Shown here piece by piece: positions 8,414-15,968 of a stretch of DNA of 64,000 nt. The number at the start of each line of letters is the position of its first letter. The stretch's first letter is position 1. Below the pieces are notes generated by a model. The model was not told the DNA's origin. It worked only from the letters and a program-made list of their open reading frames with translations, and made no database searches. Origin of the DNA: Phytohabitans kaempferiae (GTDB lineage: Bacteria; Actinomycetota; Actinomycetes; Mycobacteriales; Micromonosporaceae); assembly GCF_042433955.1 (NCBI RefSeq), contig NZ_JBHLUH010000021.1, forward strand, positions 62,001 to 126,000, in the 5' to 3' direction. Position numbers and translations under genes: made by a program.

Positions 8414-9822
8414 GCGCCCCGGTGGATGAACTGACGGCGGAGGATCTCGGGGCCGTCCACCTGATCGGTGTGGGCGGCGTGGGGATGAGCGGCCTGGCCC
8501 GGCTGCTGCTCACGCGTGGCGTCCCGGTCTCCGGCAGCGAGCTGCGCGAGTGGCCGTCGCTGGCCGGGCTGCGCGCGCTCGGCGGCACCGTCCACATGGC
8601 GCACGAGGCGTCCAACCTGGACGGTGTGGACACGGTCGTCTACTCCACCGCGATCCCGCAGGACCACCTGGAGCTGGTCGAGGCGCGGCGGCGCGGGCTG
8701 CGCGTGCTGCACCGGGCCGAGGCCCTGGCCGCGGCGATGACCGGGCGGCGGGCGATCGCCGTGGCGGGCACGCACGGCAAGACGACCACGACCTCGATGG
8801 CGACGCTCATCCTCCAGCAGGCGGGCGAGGACCCGTCGTTCGTCATCGGCGGCGAGATCTCCGAGGCGGGCTCCAACGGGCACCACGGCACCGGCGCGTA
8901 CTTCGTGGTCGAGGCGGACGAGAGCGACCGTTCGTTCCTGCTCTACCGGCCGTACGTCGCGATCATCACCAACATCGACGCCGACCACCTCAACACGTAC
9001 GGCGACCTGGCCGGCCTCTCCGCCGCGTTCGCCGACTTCGCGCGGCTGGTGCAGCCGGGCGGCTTCGTGGTCACCTGCGCCGACAACCCCGGCACACGCG
9101 AGCTGGCCGAACTGTTGCGCGGCGAGGGGCGCACCGTCTACACGTACGGCGAGGCGGAGGATGCCGACCTGCGCCTGACCGACATCGTCTCCTCTGTGGA
9201 CGGTGTGCGCTACCAGGCCACCTTGGACGGTAAGCCGCTCGGCACGGTCACGCTGCCGGTGCCCGGCCGCCATCTCGGCCTCAACAGCGCGGCCGCCGTG
9301 CTCGCCGCGATCCGGCTCGACCTGCCGCTGGAGTCGGCGGTGCAGGCGCTCGGGTCGTTCCCCGGCGTGCGGCGGCGCTTCGAGCGCAAGGGCGTCGCGG
9401 GCGGCGTGGCGGTGTACGACGAGTACGCCTACCACCCCACGTCGATGACCGCGGCGCTGCACACGCTCCGCGAGGTGGCCGACGGTGGGCGCCTCCTGGT
9501 GGTCTTCCAGCCGTACCGGGTCTACCGCACCCGCGACCTCCAGGCCGAGCTGGCCGCCGCACTGGGCATCGCCGACGAGGTGGTGATCCTGGAGGTGTTC
9601 GGGCCGGGGGAGGTGCGCCAGCCGGGCGAGGGGGGCATCTCGCTGACCGCCGCCGTCGACCTGCCGGAGGAGCACAAGGTCTTCGTACCCTCCTGGGAGG
9701 ATGTGCCCGCCGAGGTCGTCCGCCGTGCCCGTCCGGGCGACGTGGTGGTCACGATGGGCGCCCCGCCGATCTCGCTGATGGGCGACGAGCTGCTGGCCGC
9801 CCTGGAGGCGTCCGACCGATGA
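8410..9822 (+). CDS. murC: UDP-MurNAc amino acid ligase MurC, divergent C-terminal domain
   Basis: Mur ligase that adds the first stem residue, normally L-Ala. The 470-aa protein has the usual start (Gly-Val-Gly-Gly-Val-Gly-Met-Ser-Gly) and ATP loop (Gly-Thr-His-Gly-Lys-Thr-Thr-Thr). Its C-terminal domain departs from the family: the usual His-His-Pro-Thr-Glu is Tyr-His-Pro-Thr-Ser (341-345), Gln-Pro-His-x-Tyr-Ser-Arg-Thr is Gln-Pro-Tyr-Arg-Val-Tyr-Arg-Thr (367-374), and the late Gly-Ala-Gly-Asp is Gly-Ala-Pro-Pro (450-453). That domain binds the amino acid, so altered specificity (glycine) is plausible in this family. The GTG at 8410 has GGAGG at 8401-8405. Confidence 0.9.
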   Translation: MSAPVDELTAEDLGAVHLIGVGGVGMSGLARLLLTRGVPVSGSELREWPSLAGLRALGGTVHMAHEASNLDGVDTVVYSTAIPQDHLELVEARRRGLRVLHRAEALAAAMTGRRAIAVAGTHGKTTTTSMATLILQQAGEDPSFVIGGEISEAGSNGHHGTGAYFVVEADESDRSFLLYRPYVAIITNIDADHLNTYGDLAGLSAAFADFARLVQPGGFVVTCADNPGTRELAELLRGEGRTVYTYGEAEDADLRLTDIVSSVDGVRYQATLDGKPLGTVTLPVPGRHLGLNSAAAVLAAIRLDLPLESAVQALGSFPGVRRRFERKGVAGGVAVYDEYAYHPTSMTAALHTLREVADGGRLLVVFQPYRVYRTRDLQAELAAALGIADEVVILEVFGPGEVRQPGEGGISLTAAVDLPEEHKVFVPSWEDVPAEVVRRARPGDVVVTMGAPPISLMGDELLAALEASDR

Positions 9823-10610
9823 CCGCGCCGGGCAGCCGCGGCGCCGGGCCCGTTCGGGCGCGGCGCTGGCGGCTGGTCCGCGCGCACAGCGACGCCGTAC
9901 CCGCCTCGGTCCGCCGCTTCATGGCACGGGCCCGGCGGCGGCGGTTGCGGGCGGCGCTGCCGTGGGCGACGCTCGCCGGCCTCCTGGCGTTGGCCGGGCT
10001 GGTCACCTGGGTCGTCTACGGCACGGGCGTCTTCGGCGTCCGCGAGGTGCGCGTCTCCGGCACCGGGATCCTCTCCGAGGACGAGGTGCGGGCGGCCGCC
10101 GCCGTGCCCGACGGGGTCGCGCTGGCCCGTGTCGACCTCGGCGGTATCGAGGGGCGGCTGGCCACGCTCGCCCCGGTCGACCGGGTGATCGCCTCCCGCG
10201 ACTGGCCCGGCACGATCGCGATCGAGGTCGTGGAGCGCGAGCCGGTGGCCGTGGTGCCGCAGGGCAAGAGGTTCGTGCTGGTCGACCAGCACGGGGTGGG
10301 GTTCCACACGGTCGCCTCGCGGCCGGGCGGGCTGCCTCTGGTCCGCGTACCCGATCCGGGTCCGGACGACGCCGCCACGCGGTCGGCGCTGGAGGTGCTG
10401 GCGGCGCTCAGCCCGCAGCTGCGTGAGCAGCTCTCCGCCGTGGTCGTGAAGGGGCCGGCCGAGATCCAGCTTGAGCTGCGCGAGGGCCGGCTGGTGGTGT
10501 GGGGCGACTCCAGCCAGAGCGACACCAAGTCTCAGGTGGCGACCGCGTTGCTGAAGGAGAAGGGCGACGAGATCGACGTCAGCGCGCCGGAAGTCGTCAC
10601 CATTCGGTAA
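9819..10610 (+). CDS. ftsQ: Cell division protein FtsQ
   Basis: Bitopic divisome protein that links cytoplasmic and periplasmic-side division proteins. The 263 residues comprise a basic cytoplasmic N-terminus (~50 aa), one membrane segment (around residues 47-68), a POTRA domain beginning Gly-Val-Arg-Glu-Val-Arg-Val-Ser-Gly, and an FtsQ/DivIB domain. The ATG overlaps the murC stop (ATGA). It is the last gene before the separate ftsZ promoter region. Confidence 0.93.
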   Translation: MTAPGSRGAGPVRARRWRLVRAHSDAVPASVRRFMARARRRRLRAALPWATLAGLLALAGLVTWVVYGTGVFGVREVRVSGTGILSEDEVRAAAAVPDGVALARVDLGGIEGRLATLAPVDRVIASRDWPGTIAIEVVEREPVAVVPQGKRFVLVDQHGVGFHTVASRPGGLPLVRVPDPGPDDAATRSALEVLAALSPQLREQLSAVVVKGPAEIQLELREGRLVVWGDSSQSDTKSQVATALLKEKGDEIDVSAPEVVTIR

Positions 10611-10677
10611 AGCGCTCGGCGTGTCGGTCCTTGGATCGCGCCGTACCTCCGCATACGTTGCCGGAGAGGATCAGTAG

Positions 10678-10706
10678 TTGACATAACTCTAAGCCTCTAG
10701 TAGAGG
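10678..10706 (+). promoter_or_regulatory. ftsZ promoter with dyad over the -10
   Basis: TTGACA (10678-10683), a 17-nt spacer and TAGAGG (10701-10706) form a good promoter about 55 nt upstream of the ftsZ ATG. A 13-bp palindrome CCTCTAGTAGAGG (10694-10706) overlaps the -10 and could be an operator. The 152-bp ftsQ-ftsZ gap is the largest in the mur/fts run after the murG-murC spacer. Confidence 0.6.
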
Positions 10707-10762
10707 GTGAGGGTTACGCCTTCGCTCGTCGTTCCTGGCCAGACCCGGAGGGAAGGCACCTG

Positions 10763-11872
10763 ATGACACCACCGCACAACTACCTCGCGGTCATCAAGGT
10801 CGTCGGCATCGGTGGCGGCGGCGTCAACGCCGTCAATCGGATGATCGAGGTGGGCCTGAAGGGCGTCGAGTTCATCGCGATCAACACCGACGCCCAAGCG
10901 CTGCTCATGAGCGACGCCGACGTCAAGCTCGACGTCGGCCGCGAGCTGACCCGAGGGCTCGGCGCCGGCGCCAACCCCGATGTCGGCAAGAACGCCGCCG
11001 AAGACCACCGCGACGAGATCGAAGAGGTGCTCAAGGGCGCCGACATGGTCTTCGTGACCTGCGGCGAGGGCGGCGGCACCGGCACCGGCGGCGCGCCGGT
11101 GGTGGCCCAGATCGCACGAAAGCTCGGCGCGCTGACGATCGGCGTGGTCACCCGGCCGTTCTCGTTCGAGGGCAAGCGCCGGCAGGTGCAGGCCGAGTCG
11201 GGCATAGACGAGCTGCGCAACCAGTGCGACACGCTCATCGTGATCCCCAACGACCGGCTGCTCGCGCTCGGCGACCGCGGGATCTCGATGATGGACGCGT
11301 TCCGGCAGGCCGACCAGGTGCTGCTCTCCGGTGTGCAGGGCATTACCGACCTGATCACCACGCCCGGCCTGATCAACCTGGACTTCGCCGATGTCAAGAG
11401 CGTGATGAGTGGCGCGGGCAGCGCGCTCATGGGCATCGGCAGCGCCCGGGGCGACAGCCGGGCGGTCGAGGCGGCCGAGAAGGCGATCTCCAGCCCGCTG
11501 CTCGAGCAGAGCATGGATGGTGCCCGCGGCGTGCTGCTCTCCATCGCCGGCGGCTCCGACCTGGGCCTCTTCGAGATCAACGACGCGGCCCAGCTGGTCA
11601 CCGACGCGGCCCACCCGGACGCCAACATCATCTTCGGCGCGGTGATCGACGACGCGCTCGGCGACGAGGTGCGGGTGACCGTGATCGCGGCTGGCTTCGA
11701 CGGCGGCGCGCCCGCGTACAAGCCGGCCGAGGCGCCCCGCAAGGTGGTGCCCCGCATCGAGACGCCGGTGCCGACCAGCGCCCCGCCGGTCTCGCCGGCT
11801 CCGCCGCCCCCCGCCCGCCGCGTGCTCTTCGACGATGTGGACGTACCAGATTTCCTGAAGAACGGCTCCTGA
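10763..11872 (+). CDS. ftsZ: Cell division GTPase FtsZ
   Basis: Tubulin-like GTPase that forms the Z-ring. The 369-aa protein carries the tubulin signature Gly-Gly-Gly-Thr-Gly-Thr-Gly near residue 105 and the T7-loop Asn-Leu-Asp-Phe-Ala-Asp. It ends in the conserved tail Asp-Val-Pro-Asp-Phe-Leu-Lys-Asn that binds SepF and other partners. The residue before the signature stretch is Cys (Val-Thr-Cys-Gly-Glu). The ATG has GGAGGG upstream. The stop codon lies in the first unit of a 16-bp tandem repeat. Confidence 0.97.
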   Translation: MTPPHNYLAVIKVVGIGGGGVNAVNRMIEVGLKGVEFIAINTDAQALLMSDADVKLDVGRELTRGLGAGANPDVGKNAAEDHRDEIEEVLKGADMVFVTCGEGGGTGTGGAPVVAQIARKLGALTIGVVTRPFSFEGKRRQVQAESGIDELRNQCDTLIVIPNDRLLALGDRGISMMDAFRQADQVLLSGVQGITDLITTPGLINLDFADVKSVMSGAGSALMGIGSARGDSRAVEAAEKAISSPLLEQSMDGARGVLLSIAGGSDLGLFEINDAAQLVTDAAHPDANIIFGAVIDDALGDEVRVTVIAAGFDGGAPAYKPAEAPRKVVPRIETPVPTSAPPVSPAPPPPARRVLFDDVDVPDFLKNGS

Positions 11873-11960
11873 CGGCAACAACTCCTGACGGCAACAACTC
11901 CTGACGGCAACAACGCCTGACGGCAACAACTCCTGACGGCAACAACGGTTTTCTGACGGC
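11867..11960 (+). repeat. 16-bp tandem repeat spanning the ftsZ stop codon
   Basis: Five units of TCCTGACGGCAACAAC start at 11867, 11883, 11899, 11915 and 11931; the fourth begins with G. A partial copy runs to 11960. Each unit holds a TGA, the first being the real ftsZ stop. Because 16 is not a multiple of 3, stops fall in all three frames. Confidence 0.9.
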
Positions 11961-11975
11961 TGCTCCGTGACAAGA

Positions 11976-12014
11976 GCGTCCCGCATGCTGCTCCGCCGGC
12001 GGCATGCGGGACGC
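11976..12014 (+). terminator. Hairpin after ftsZ
   Basis: A perfect 13-bp stem (GCGTCCCGCATGC 11976-11988 with 12002-12014) closes a 13-nt loop. No T-run follows, as is common for actinobacterial terminators. It may end the ftsZ transcript or attenuate read-through into yggS. Confidence 0.6.
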
Positions 12015-12035
12015 TGACTGCAGAGAGGCAAAGCG

Positions 12036-12755
12036 GTGCGCGAGGAAGAAATCGCGGCCGGACTCGCGGCGGTACAGGACCGCATCGGTGCGGCGTGCGC
12101 GGCGGCGGGTCGGGATCCGGCCGAGGTGACGCTGGTGGTGGTCACGAAGACCTATCCGGCAAGCGATGTTCAGGTGCTCGCCAAGCTCGGCGTCACCGAT
12201 GTGGGGGAGAACCGCGACCAGGAAGCGGCTCCCAAGGCGGTCGCCGTGGAGGCGACCGGGGCGCAGGTGCGGTGGCACTTCGTGGGGCAGCTCCAGCGCA
12301 ACAAGTGCCGATCGGTTGTGGAGTACGCCGACGTGGTGCACTCCGTCGACAGCGTGCGGCTGGCCCGGGCGCTCGGCGGGGCGGCGGACCGGCACCGGGA
12401 GCGGCCGCTGGACGTGCTCGTACAGGTGAGCCTCGACCGCGACCCGTCCCGTGGCGGCGCGGTGGTCGGCTCGACAGTGGAGCCGGACCGCGACTTCGAC
12501 CGGGTGGCGGTGACGGTGGCCGAGGCGGCCTCGCTGCGGCTGTCCGGGATCATGGGGGTCGCGCCGATGAGCTGGCCGCCGGAGGCGGCGTTCGAGCGGC
12601 TGGCCGAGGTGGCCGTCCGGCTGAGGGCCGCGTACCCCAACGCGGTCGCCGTCTCGGCGGGCATGAGCGCCGATCTGGAACAGGCAATCGCGCACGGCGC
12701 GACACACGTGAGGATCGGCAGCGCGGTGCTCGGAACCCGTCCCAAGCTGCGGTAG
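12036..12755 (+). CDS. YggS family pyridoxal phosphate homeostasis protein
   Basis: PLP-binding protein of the YggS/PROSC/YlmE family, which buffers free pyridoxal phosphate. The 239-aa single-barrel protein has the PLP lysine in Val-Val-Thr-Lys-Thr-Tyr near residue 36. It also has Gly-Glu-Asn-Arg, Trp-His-Phe-Val-Gly-Gln-Leu-Gln-Arg-Asn-Lys, the family Gly-Ile/Met-Gly-Val-Ala-Pro segment and the phosphate-binding Ser-Ala-Gly-Met-Ser-x-Asp-Leu. The GTG at 12036 follows a GAGAGG site. In related genomes a YfiH/PgeF gene usually lies between ftsZ and this gene; it is missing here. Confidence 0.9.
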   Translation: MREEEIAAGLAAVQDRIGAACAAAGRDPAEVTLVVVTKTYPASDVQVLAKLGVTDVGENRDQEAAPKAVAVEATGAQVRWHFVGQLQRNKCRSVVEYADVVHSVDSVRLARALGGAADRHRERPLDVLVQVSLDRDPSRGGAVVGSTVEPDRDFDRVAVTVAEAASLRLSGIMGVAPMSWPPEAAFERLAEVAVRLRAAYPNAVAVSAGMSADLEQAIAHGATHVRIGSAVLGTRPKLR

Positions 12756-12883
12756 CCTGGCGGCCGGGCACCGAACTACACCAGTGTTATTCGTGGTTCC
12801 TCAGTGGGGCCTCAGGCCGGTGTGCGGGAACGCGACGTGGCACGCCAGGGGGCGCGTGCCGCCCGGCGGAGGGAGGTGGGCGC

Positions 12884-13642
12884 GTGAGCGCTCTGCGCAA
12901 GGCGGGGGTCTGGCTCGGTCTCGTCGAGGAAGAGGACGACGACCGCTCCTACGACGACGGCTACGAGAGCAAGAGCCGGTACCGCGAGAGCGGCTACCGC
13001 GACCGAGACCGGGATCGCGACCGCGACCGAGACCCGCGGGACGGCTGGGAGAGCCGCACGAGCCGGTACGCGGAGGAGTTCGCCGACGAGGACGAGGAGC
13101 TCGACGAGCCGGTGGCGCCGCGTACGCGGTCCCGGCTGGGCGAGCGCGTCCCGCTGGAGCGTTCGTCCTCCCGCGGGGAGCTGTCCTCGCGGGAGCCGTC
13201 CGGCCGGGGAGACCTGGAGCGGATCGACGGCGAGCGGGCCAGCGTGCGCTCGATCACCCGACCGAGCGCACCGGAGCCGGTCGCGTATCCGACTCGGGAG
13301 AACCTCGCGCTCGCGCCACAGGTCCAGCTGCGCGAGCGGGCGGTGGTGGCCGACGAGGACCAGCGCTACCAGATCACCACGCTCCACCCGACCACGTACC
13401 GCGAGGCGCGGACCATCGGCGAGCACTTCCGCGACGGTGTCCCTGTGATCATTAACCTCACCGAGATGGATGAGGCGGACGCCCGCCGACTGGTCGATTT
13501 CGCCGCCGGTTTGGCGTTCGGGCTGCGCGGTACGATCGAGCGCGTGACCAATCGGGTGTTCCTGCTCTCACCGGCCAACGTCCAGGTCACCGCGGAGGAC
13601 AAGGCCAAGATCGCCGAGGGCGGGTTTTTCAACCTGAGCTAA
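12884..13642 (+). CDS. sepF: Cell division protein SepF
   Basis: FtsZ membrane anchor and bundling protein. The first ~15 residues form the predicted membrane-binding amphipathic helix. A charged, probably disordered linker (about residues 18-160) includes five Arg-Asp dipeptide repeats. The C-terminal ~90 residues form the folded SepF domain (Val-Ile-Ile-Asn-Leu-Thr-Glu-Met, Asp-Phe-Ala-Ala-Gly-Leu). At 252 aa it is somewhat long because of the linker. The GTG at 12884 has GGAGGGAGG upstream. Confidence 0.92.
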   Translation: MSALRKAGVWLGLVEEEDDDRSYDDGYESKSRYRESGYRDRDRDRDRDRDPRDGWESRTSRYAEEFADEDEELDEPVAPRTRSRLGERVPLERSSSRGELSSREPSGRGDLERIDGERASVRSITRPSAPEPVAYPTRENLALAPQVQLRERAVVADEDQRYQITTLHPTTYREARTIGEHFRDGVPVIINLTEMDEADARRLVDFAAGLAFGLRGTIERVTNRVFLLSPANVQVTAEDKAKIAEGGFFNLS

Positions 13643-13670
13643 ATTACCCGACCGAGGGACCCTGCCTGCC

Positions 13671-13967
13671 GTGCTGTCGATCACCCTGCAAGTCGTGTAC
13701 CTGGTGCTTTACGGCTTTTTCTTGACCCTACTTGCCCGGTTTGTCCTGGGTGCGGTCCTTCAGTACGGTCGCCGCTGGCAGCCCAGCCGGGGCGCCGCGG
13801 CGGCACTGGAGTCCGTGTGGACCGTCACCGATCCACCCCTGCGGGCGTTGAGGCGTGTGATCCCACCACTGCGAATTGGTACTGTCAGCTTCGACCTAGC
13901 CTCCCTTGTGTTGCTGGTTATTCTGTTCGTGCTGATGTACGTGGTAGGGCGGTTGATCACCAGCTGA
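13671..13967 (+). CDS. YggT family membrane protein
   Basis: A 98-aa membrane protein with two hydrophobic segments (residues ~6-30 and ~72-96) around a loop containing the family motif Val-Thr-Asp-Pro-Pro-Leu. The family (YggT/YlmG) is linked genetically to division and envelope shape. Its place between sepF and divIVA is the standard actinobacterial order. A 10-bp stem with a 2-nt loop (13957-13978) overlaps the stop codon and may act as a terminator or RNA-stability element. Confidence 0.85.
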   Translation: MLSITLQVVYLVLYGFFLTLLARFVLGAVLQYGRRWQPSRGAAAALESVWTVTDPPLRALRRVIPPLRIGTVSFDLASLVLLVILFVLMYVVGRLITS

Positions 13968-14017
13968 ACAGCTGGTGACCAGCCGCTACGCGGCCTCAAC
14001 TGACCCGAGGAGTTTCG

Positions 14018-14827
14018 ATGCCGCTCACCCCGGCCGACGTTCACAACGTCGCCTTCAAGAAGCCTCCGATCGGCAAGCGGGGGTACGACGAGGAGGAGGT
14101 CGACGCCTTCCTTGACGAGGTTGAGCGCGAACTCGCTCGTCTGATCGAAGAGAACAACGAGCTTCGTGCCCAGGTCGAGCGTGGGGGCGGCGGGCGGGGT
14201 GGCGCGCCAGCCGGCCCGGGTGCCGACCCGAGGCTTGCCGCCGAGCTCAACGACATGAAGGCCCAGCTTGACCGCGTCCAGCGGGACAAGGCGGCCGCCG
14301 AGCAGGCGGCCCGGGCCATGCAGGCCGAGCTCGAGCAGGTGCGCTCACAGGGCGGCCCGGTCGTGGGGGGCGACGGAGAGCAGCAGGCCCTCCGGGTCCT
14401 GATGATGGCCCAGCGCACGGCCGACGACCACGTCGCCGACGCCCGGCGCGAGTCCGACAAGCTGCTGTCCGACGCCCGGTCCAAGGCGGAGGAGGTCACC
14501 CGCGAGGCGCGGGCCAAGGCCGACGCCCTGGAGCGCGACGCACGCCAGCGGCACCAGGAGGCGATGGGCGGGCTCGACGCCAAGCGCACCGCCCTCCAGA
14601 AGCACATCGAGGAGCTCAAGCAGTTCGAGCGCGAGTACCGCACCCGGCTCAAGGCCTACCTGGAGAGCCAGCTGCGCGACCTCGACGGTCGGGGGCAGGG
14701 CCTCGAGGCGGAGATGAACCGGGCCGACAGCAACCGGGTCCAGAGCGGCAGCGGTGGCTTGGCGACCGCGGGTCTGGCCGGGTCGTACGGCGGGGGCCGT
14801 TCGGGCGCGCTCGAATCCGGCCGCTAA
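14018..14827 (+). CDS. divIVA: Polar growth coiled-coil protein DivIVA (Wag31)
   Basis: Directs polar cell-wall growth in actinobacteria by binding negatively curved membrane. The 269-aa protein has the N-terminal lipid-binding domain (Met-Pro-Leu-Thr-Pro-Ala-Asp-Val-His-Asn-Val, then Gly-Tyr-Asp-Glu-Glu-Glu-Val-Asp-Ala-Phe). A Gly-rich break lies near residues 56-70, followed by a long Ala/Glu/Lys/Arg coiled coil to about residue 235 and a Gly/Ser tail. The ATG follows GGAG at good spacing. Confidence 0.95.
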   Translation: MPLTPADVHNVAFKKPPIGKRGYDEEEVDAFLDEVERELARLIEENNELRAQVERGGGGRGGAPAGPGADPRLAAELNDMKAQLDRVQRDKAAAEQAARAMQAELEQVRSQGGPVVGGDGEQQALRVLMMAQRTADDHVADARRESDKLLSDARSKAEEVTREARAKADALERDARQRHQEAMGGLDAKRTALQKHIEELKQFEREYRTRLKAYLESQLRDLDGRGQGLEAEMNRADSNRVQSGSGGLATAGLAGSYGGGRSGALESGR

Positions 14828-14874
14828 ACCGAAAGTCCAAACGAGAAAAGCCGTTTATGCGGCGGGGGTGAGCC

Positions 14875-15624
14875 GTGATCGTCGGAAGTCTGCTGCTCAT
14901 CCTCGTCGCCGTCACGCTGCTCGTGCTCGGCCTGGCCTACGGGTCGAGCGCGCTGCTGATCAGCTCCATCGCGGCGAGCCTGGTGGCCGCCGTCGCATTG
15001 GTCGTCGGCGCCCGACAGGCAGCCGCCGCCCGTGCGGACGCCGGCTTCGCCGACGACGACGAGCGGGAGCGTGCCGGCGACGAGGCCGAGGAGGGCGAGT
15101 GGGAGCGCCGGGCGCTGACCGCGGCCCGCGCCTCCGAGCCTCTCGCCCGCCGCGCCGGCCCGGTCTACGCCGCCGCCGGACGGCAGTCCGACAGCACCAT
15201 GCTCTTCGAGTCGCCGGTCGCGGTGGCCGAGCCGGAGTTCACCCCGCAAAACCGCTCCGCCGCGCTCCACGTTTCCGCGGGGGCCCCGGAGGTCGAATAC
15301 CCGAGCCGCCCGGCGCTCGACTACCCGCCGGCCGACCTCGCCAGCACCGACGAGACCACGGCCGACATCCTCGACGACGAAGACCCGCCGGACGAGCCGG
15401 CCGCGCAGTACATCTCGCCGGCCGACGCCGCCCGGGTCGCCCGGATGACGGCCGAGGTGCTCGTGATCGACGGCCGCCCGCGCTACCACCTCTCCGGCTG
15501 CGTGCACCTGCTCGGCCGGGAGAAGGAGCCGATCCCGGTGGGCGAGGCGGTCGAGCTGGGCTTCAGCCCGTGCAGCCGCTGCGAGCCCGACAGCGCGCTG
15601 CTCGCCGACGCCCGCCGCGTCTAG
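14875..15624 (+). CDS. Membrane protein with C-terminal His/Cys motif
   Basis: Function unknown. The 249 residues begin with two adjacent membrane segments (residues ~2-22 and ~25-45). An acidic low-complexity stretch follows, then a conserved C-terminal ~60-residue part, Tyr-His-x3-Cys then Cys-x2-Cys ~24 residues on. That spacing resembles the zinc site of Ada-type metal-binding modules, so metal binding is plausible but unproven. A copy of the 47-bp repeat lies in the middle of the coding sequence in reverse orientation. The gene follows divIVA after 47 nt, and the same position in relatives holds a similar protein. Confidence 0.7.
   Translation: MIVGSLLLILVAVTLLVLGLAYGSSALLISSIAASLVAAVALVVGARQAAAARADAGFADDDERERAGDEAEEGEWERRALTAARASEPLARRAGPVYAAAGRQSDSTMLFESPVAVAEPEFTPQNRSAALHVSAGAPEVEYPSRPALDYPPADLASTDETTADILDDEDPPDEPAAQYISPADAARVARMTAEVLVIDGRPRYHLSGCVHLLGREKEPIPVGEAVELGFSPCSRCEPDSALLADARRV
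15241..15287 (-). repeat. 47-bp dispersed repeat, copy 2, inside a gene
   Basis: The reverse complement matches copy 1 (8295-8341) at 41 of 47 positions without gaps. It lies inside the membrane-protein gene 14875-15624 and adds the peptide Asn-Arg-Ser-Ala-Ala-Leu-His-Val in its disordered linker. Confidence 0.85.
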
Positions 15625-15671
15625 ACCTGCCCGACTATCCTGCGGTGACCCTCCTCCCGGCACAATGAGGC

Positions 15672-15968
15672 ATGGTCACGTCCGCCTCGCTCTCGGTGCC
15701 CGTCCGGGTCAAGCCGGGCGCGGCGCGGGCTCGGGTCGGCGGGCGGCACGACGGGCCGTACGGTCCGGCGCTCGTCGTCGCGGTGCACGCGCCACCGGTC
15801 GACGGGCGGGCCACCGAGGCGGCGCGGCGCGCACTGGCTGACGCGCTGGGGGTGCGCCCGGCGCAGGTCACGCTCCGCTCCGGCGCCGCCAGCCGAGACA
15901 AGCTCTTCGAGGTCAGCGACGCGGCGCATCTGGCCGACCGCCTCGCCGCGCTGCGCGAGACGTCCTAG
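15672..15968 (+). CDS. DUF167 (YggU) family protein
   Basis: A 98-aa protein of the DUF167/UPF0235 family, whose function is unknown. The family features are visible: the N-terminal Val-Arg-Val-Lys-Pro-Gly-Ala, the central Ala-Pro-Pro-Val-Asp-Gly-Arg-Ala-Thr-Glu-Ala and Gly-Ala-Ala-Ser-Arg-Asp-Lys near the end. The stop overlaps the start of the antiporter gene by one base. The ATG lies 47 nt after the upstream stop. Confidence 0.88.
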   Translation: MVTSASLSVPVRVKPGAARARVGGRHDGPYGPALVVAVHAPPVDGRATEAARRALADALGVRPAQVTLRSGAASRDKLFEVSDAAHLADRLAALRETS

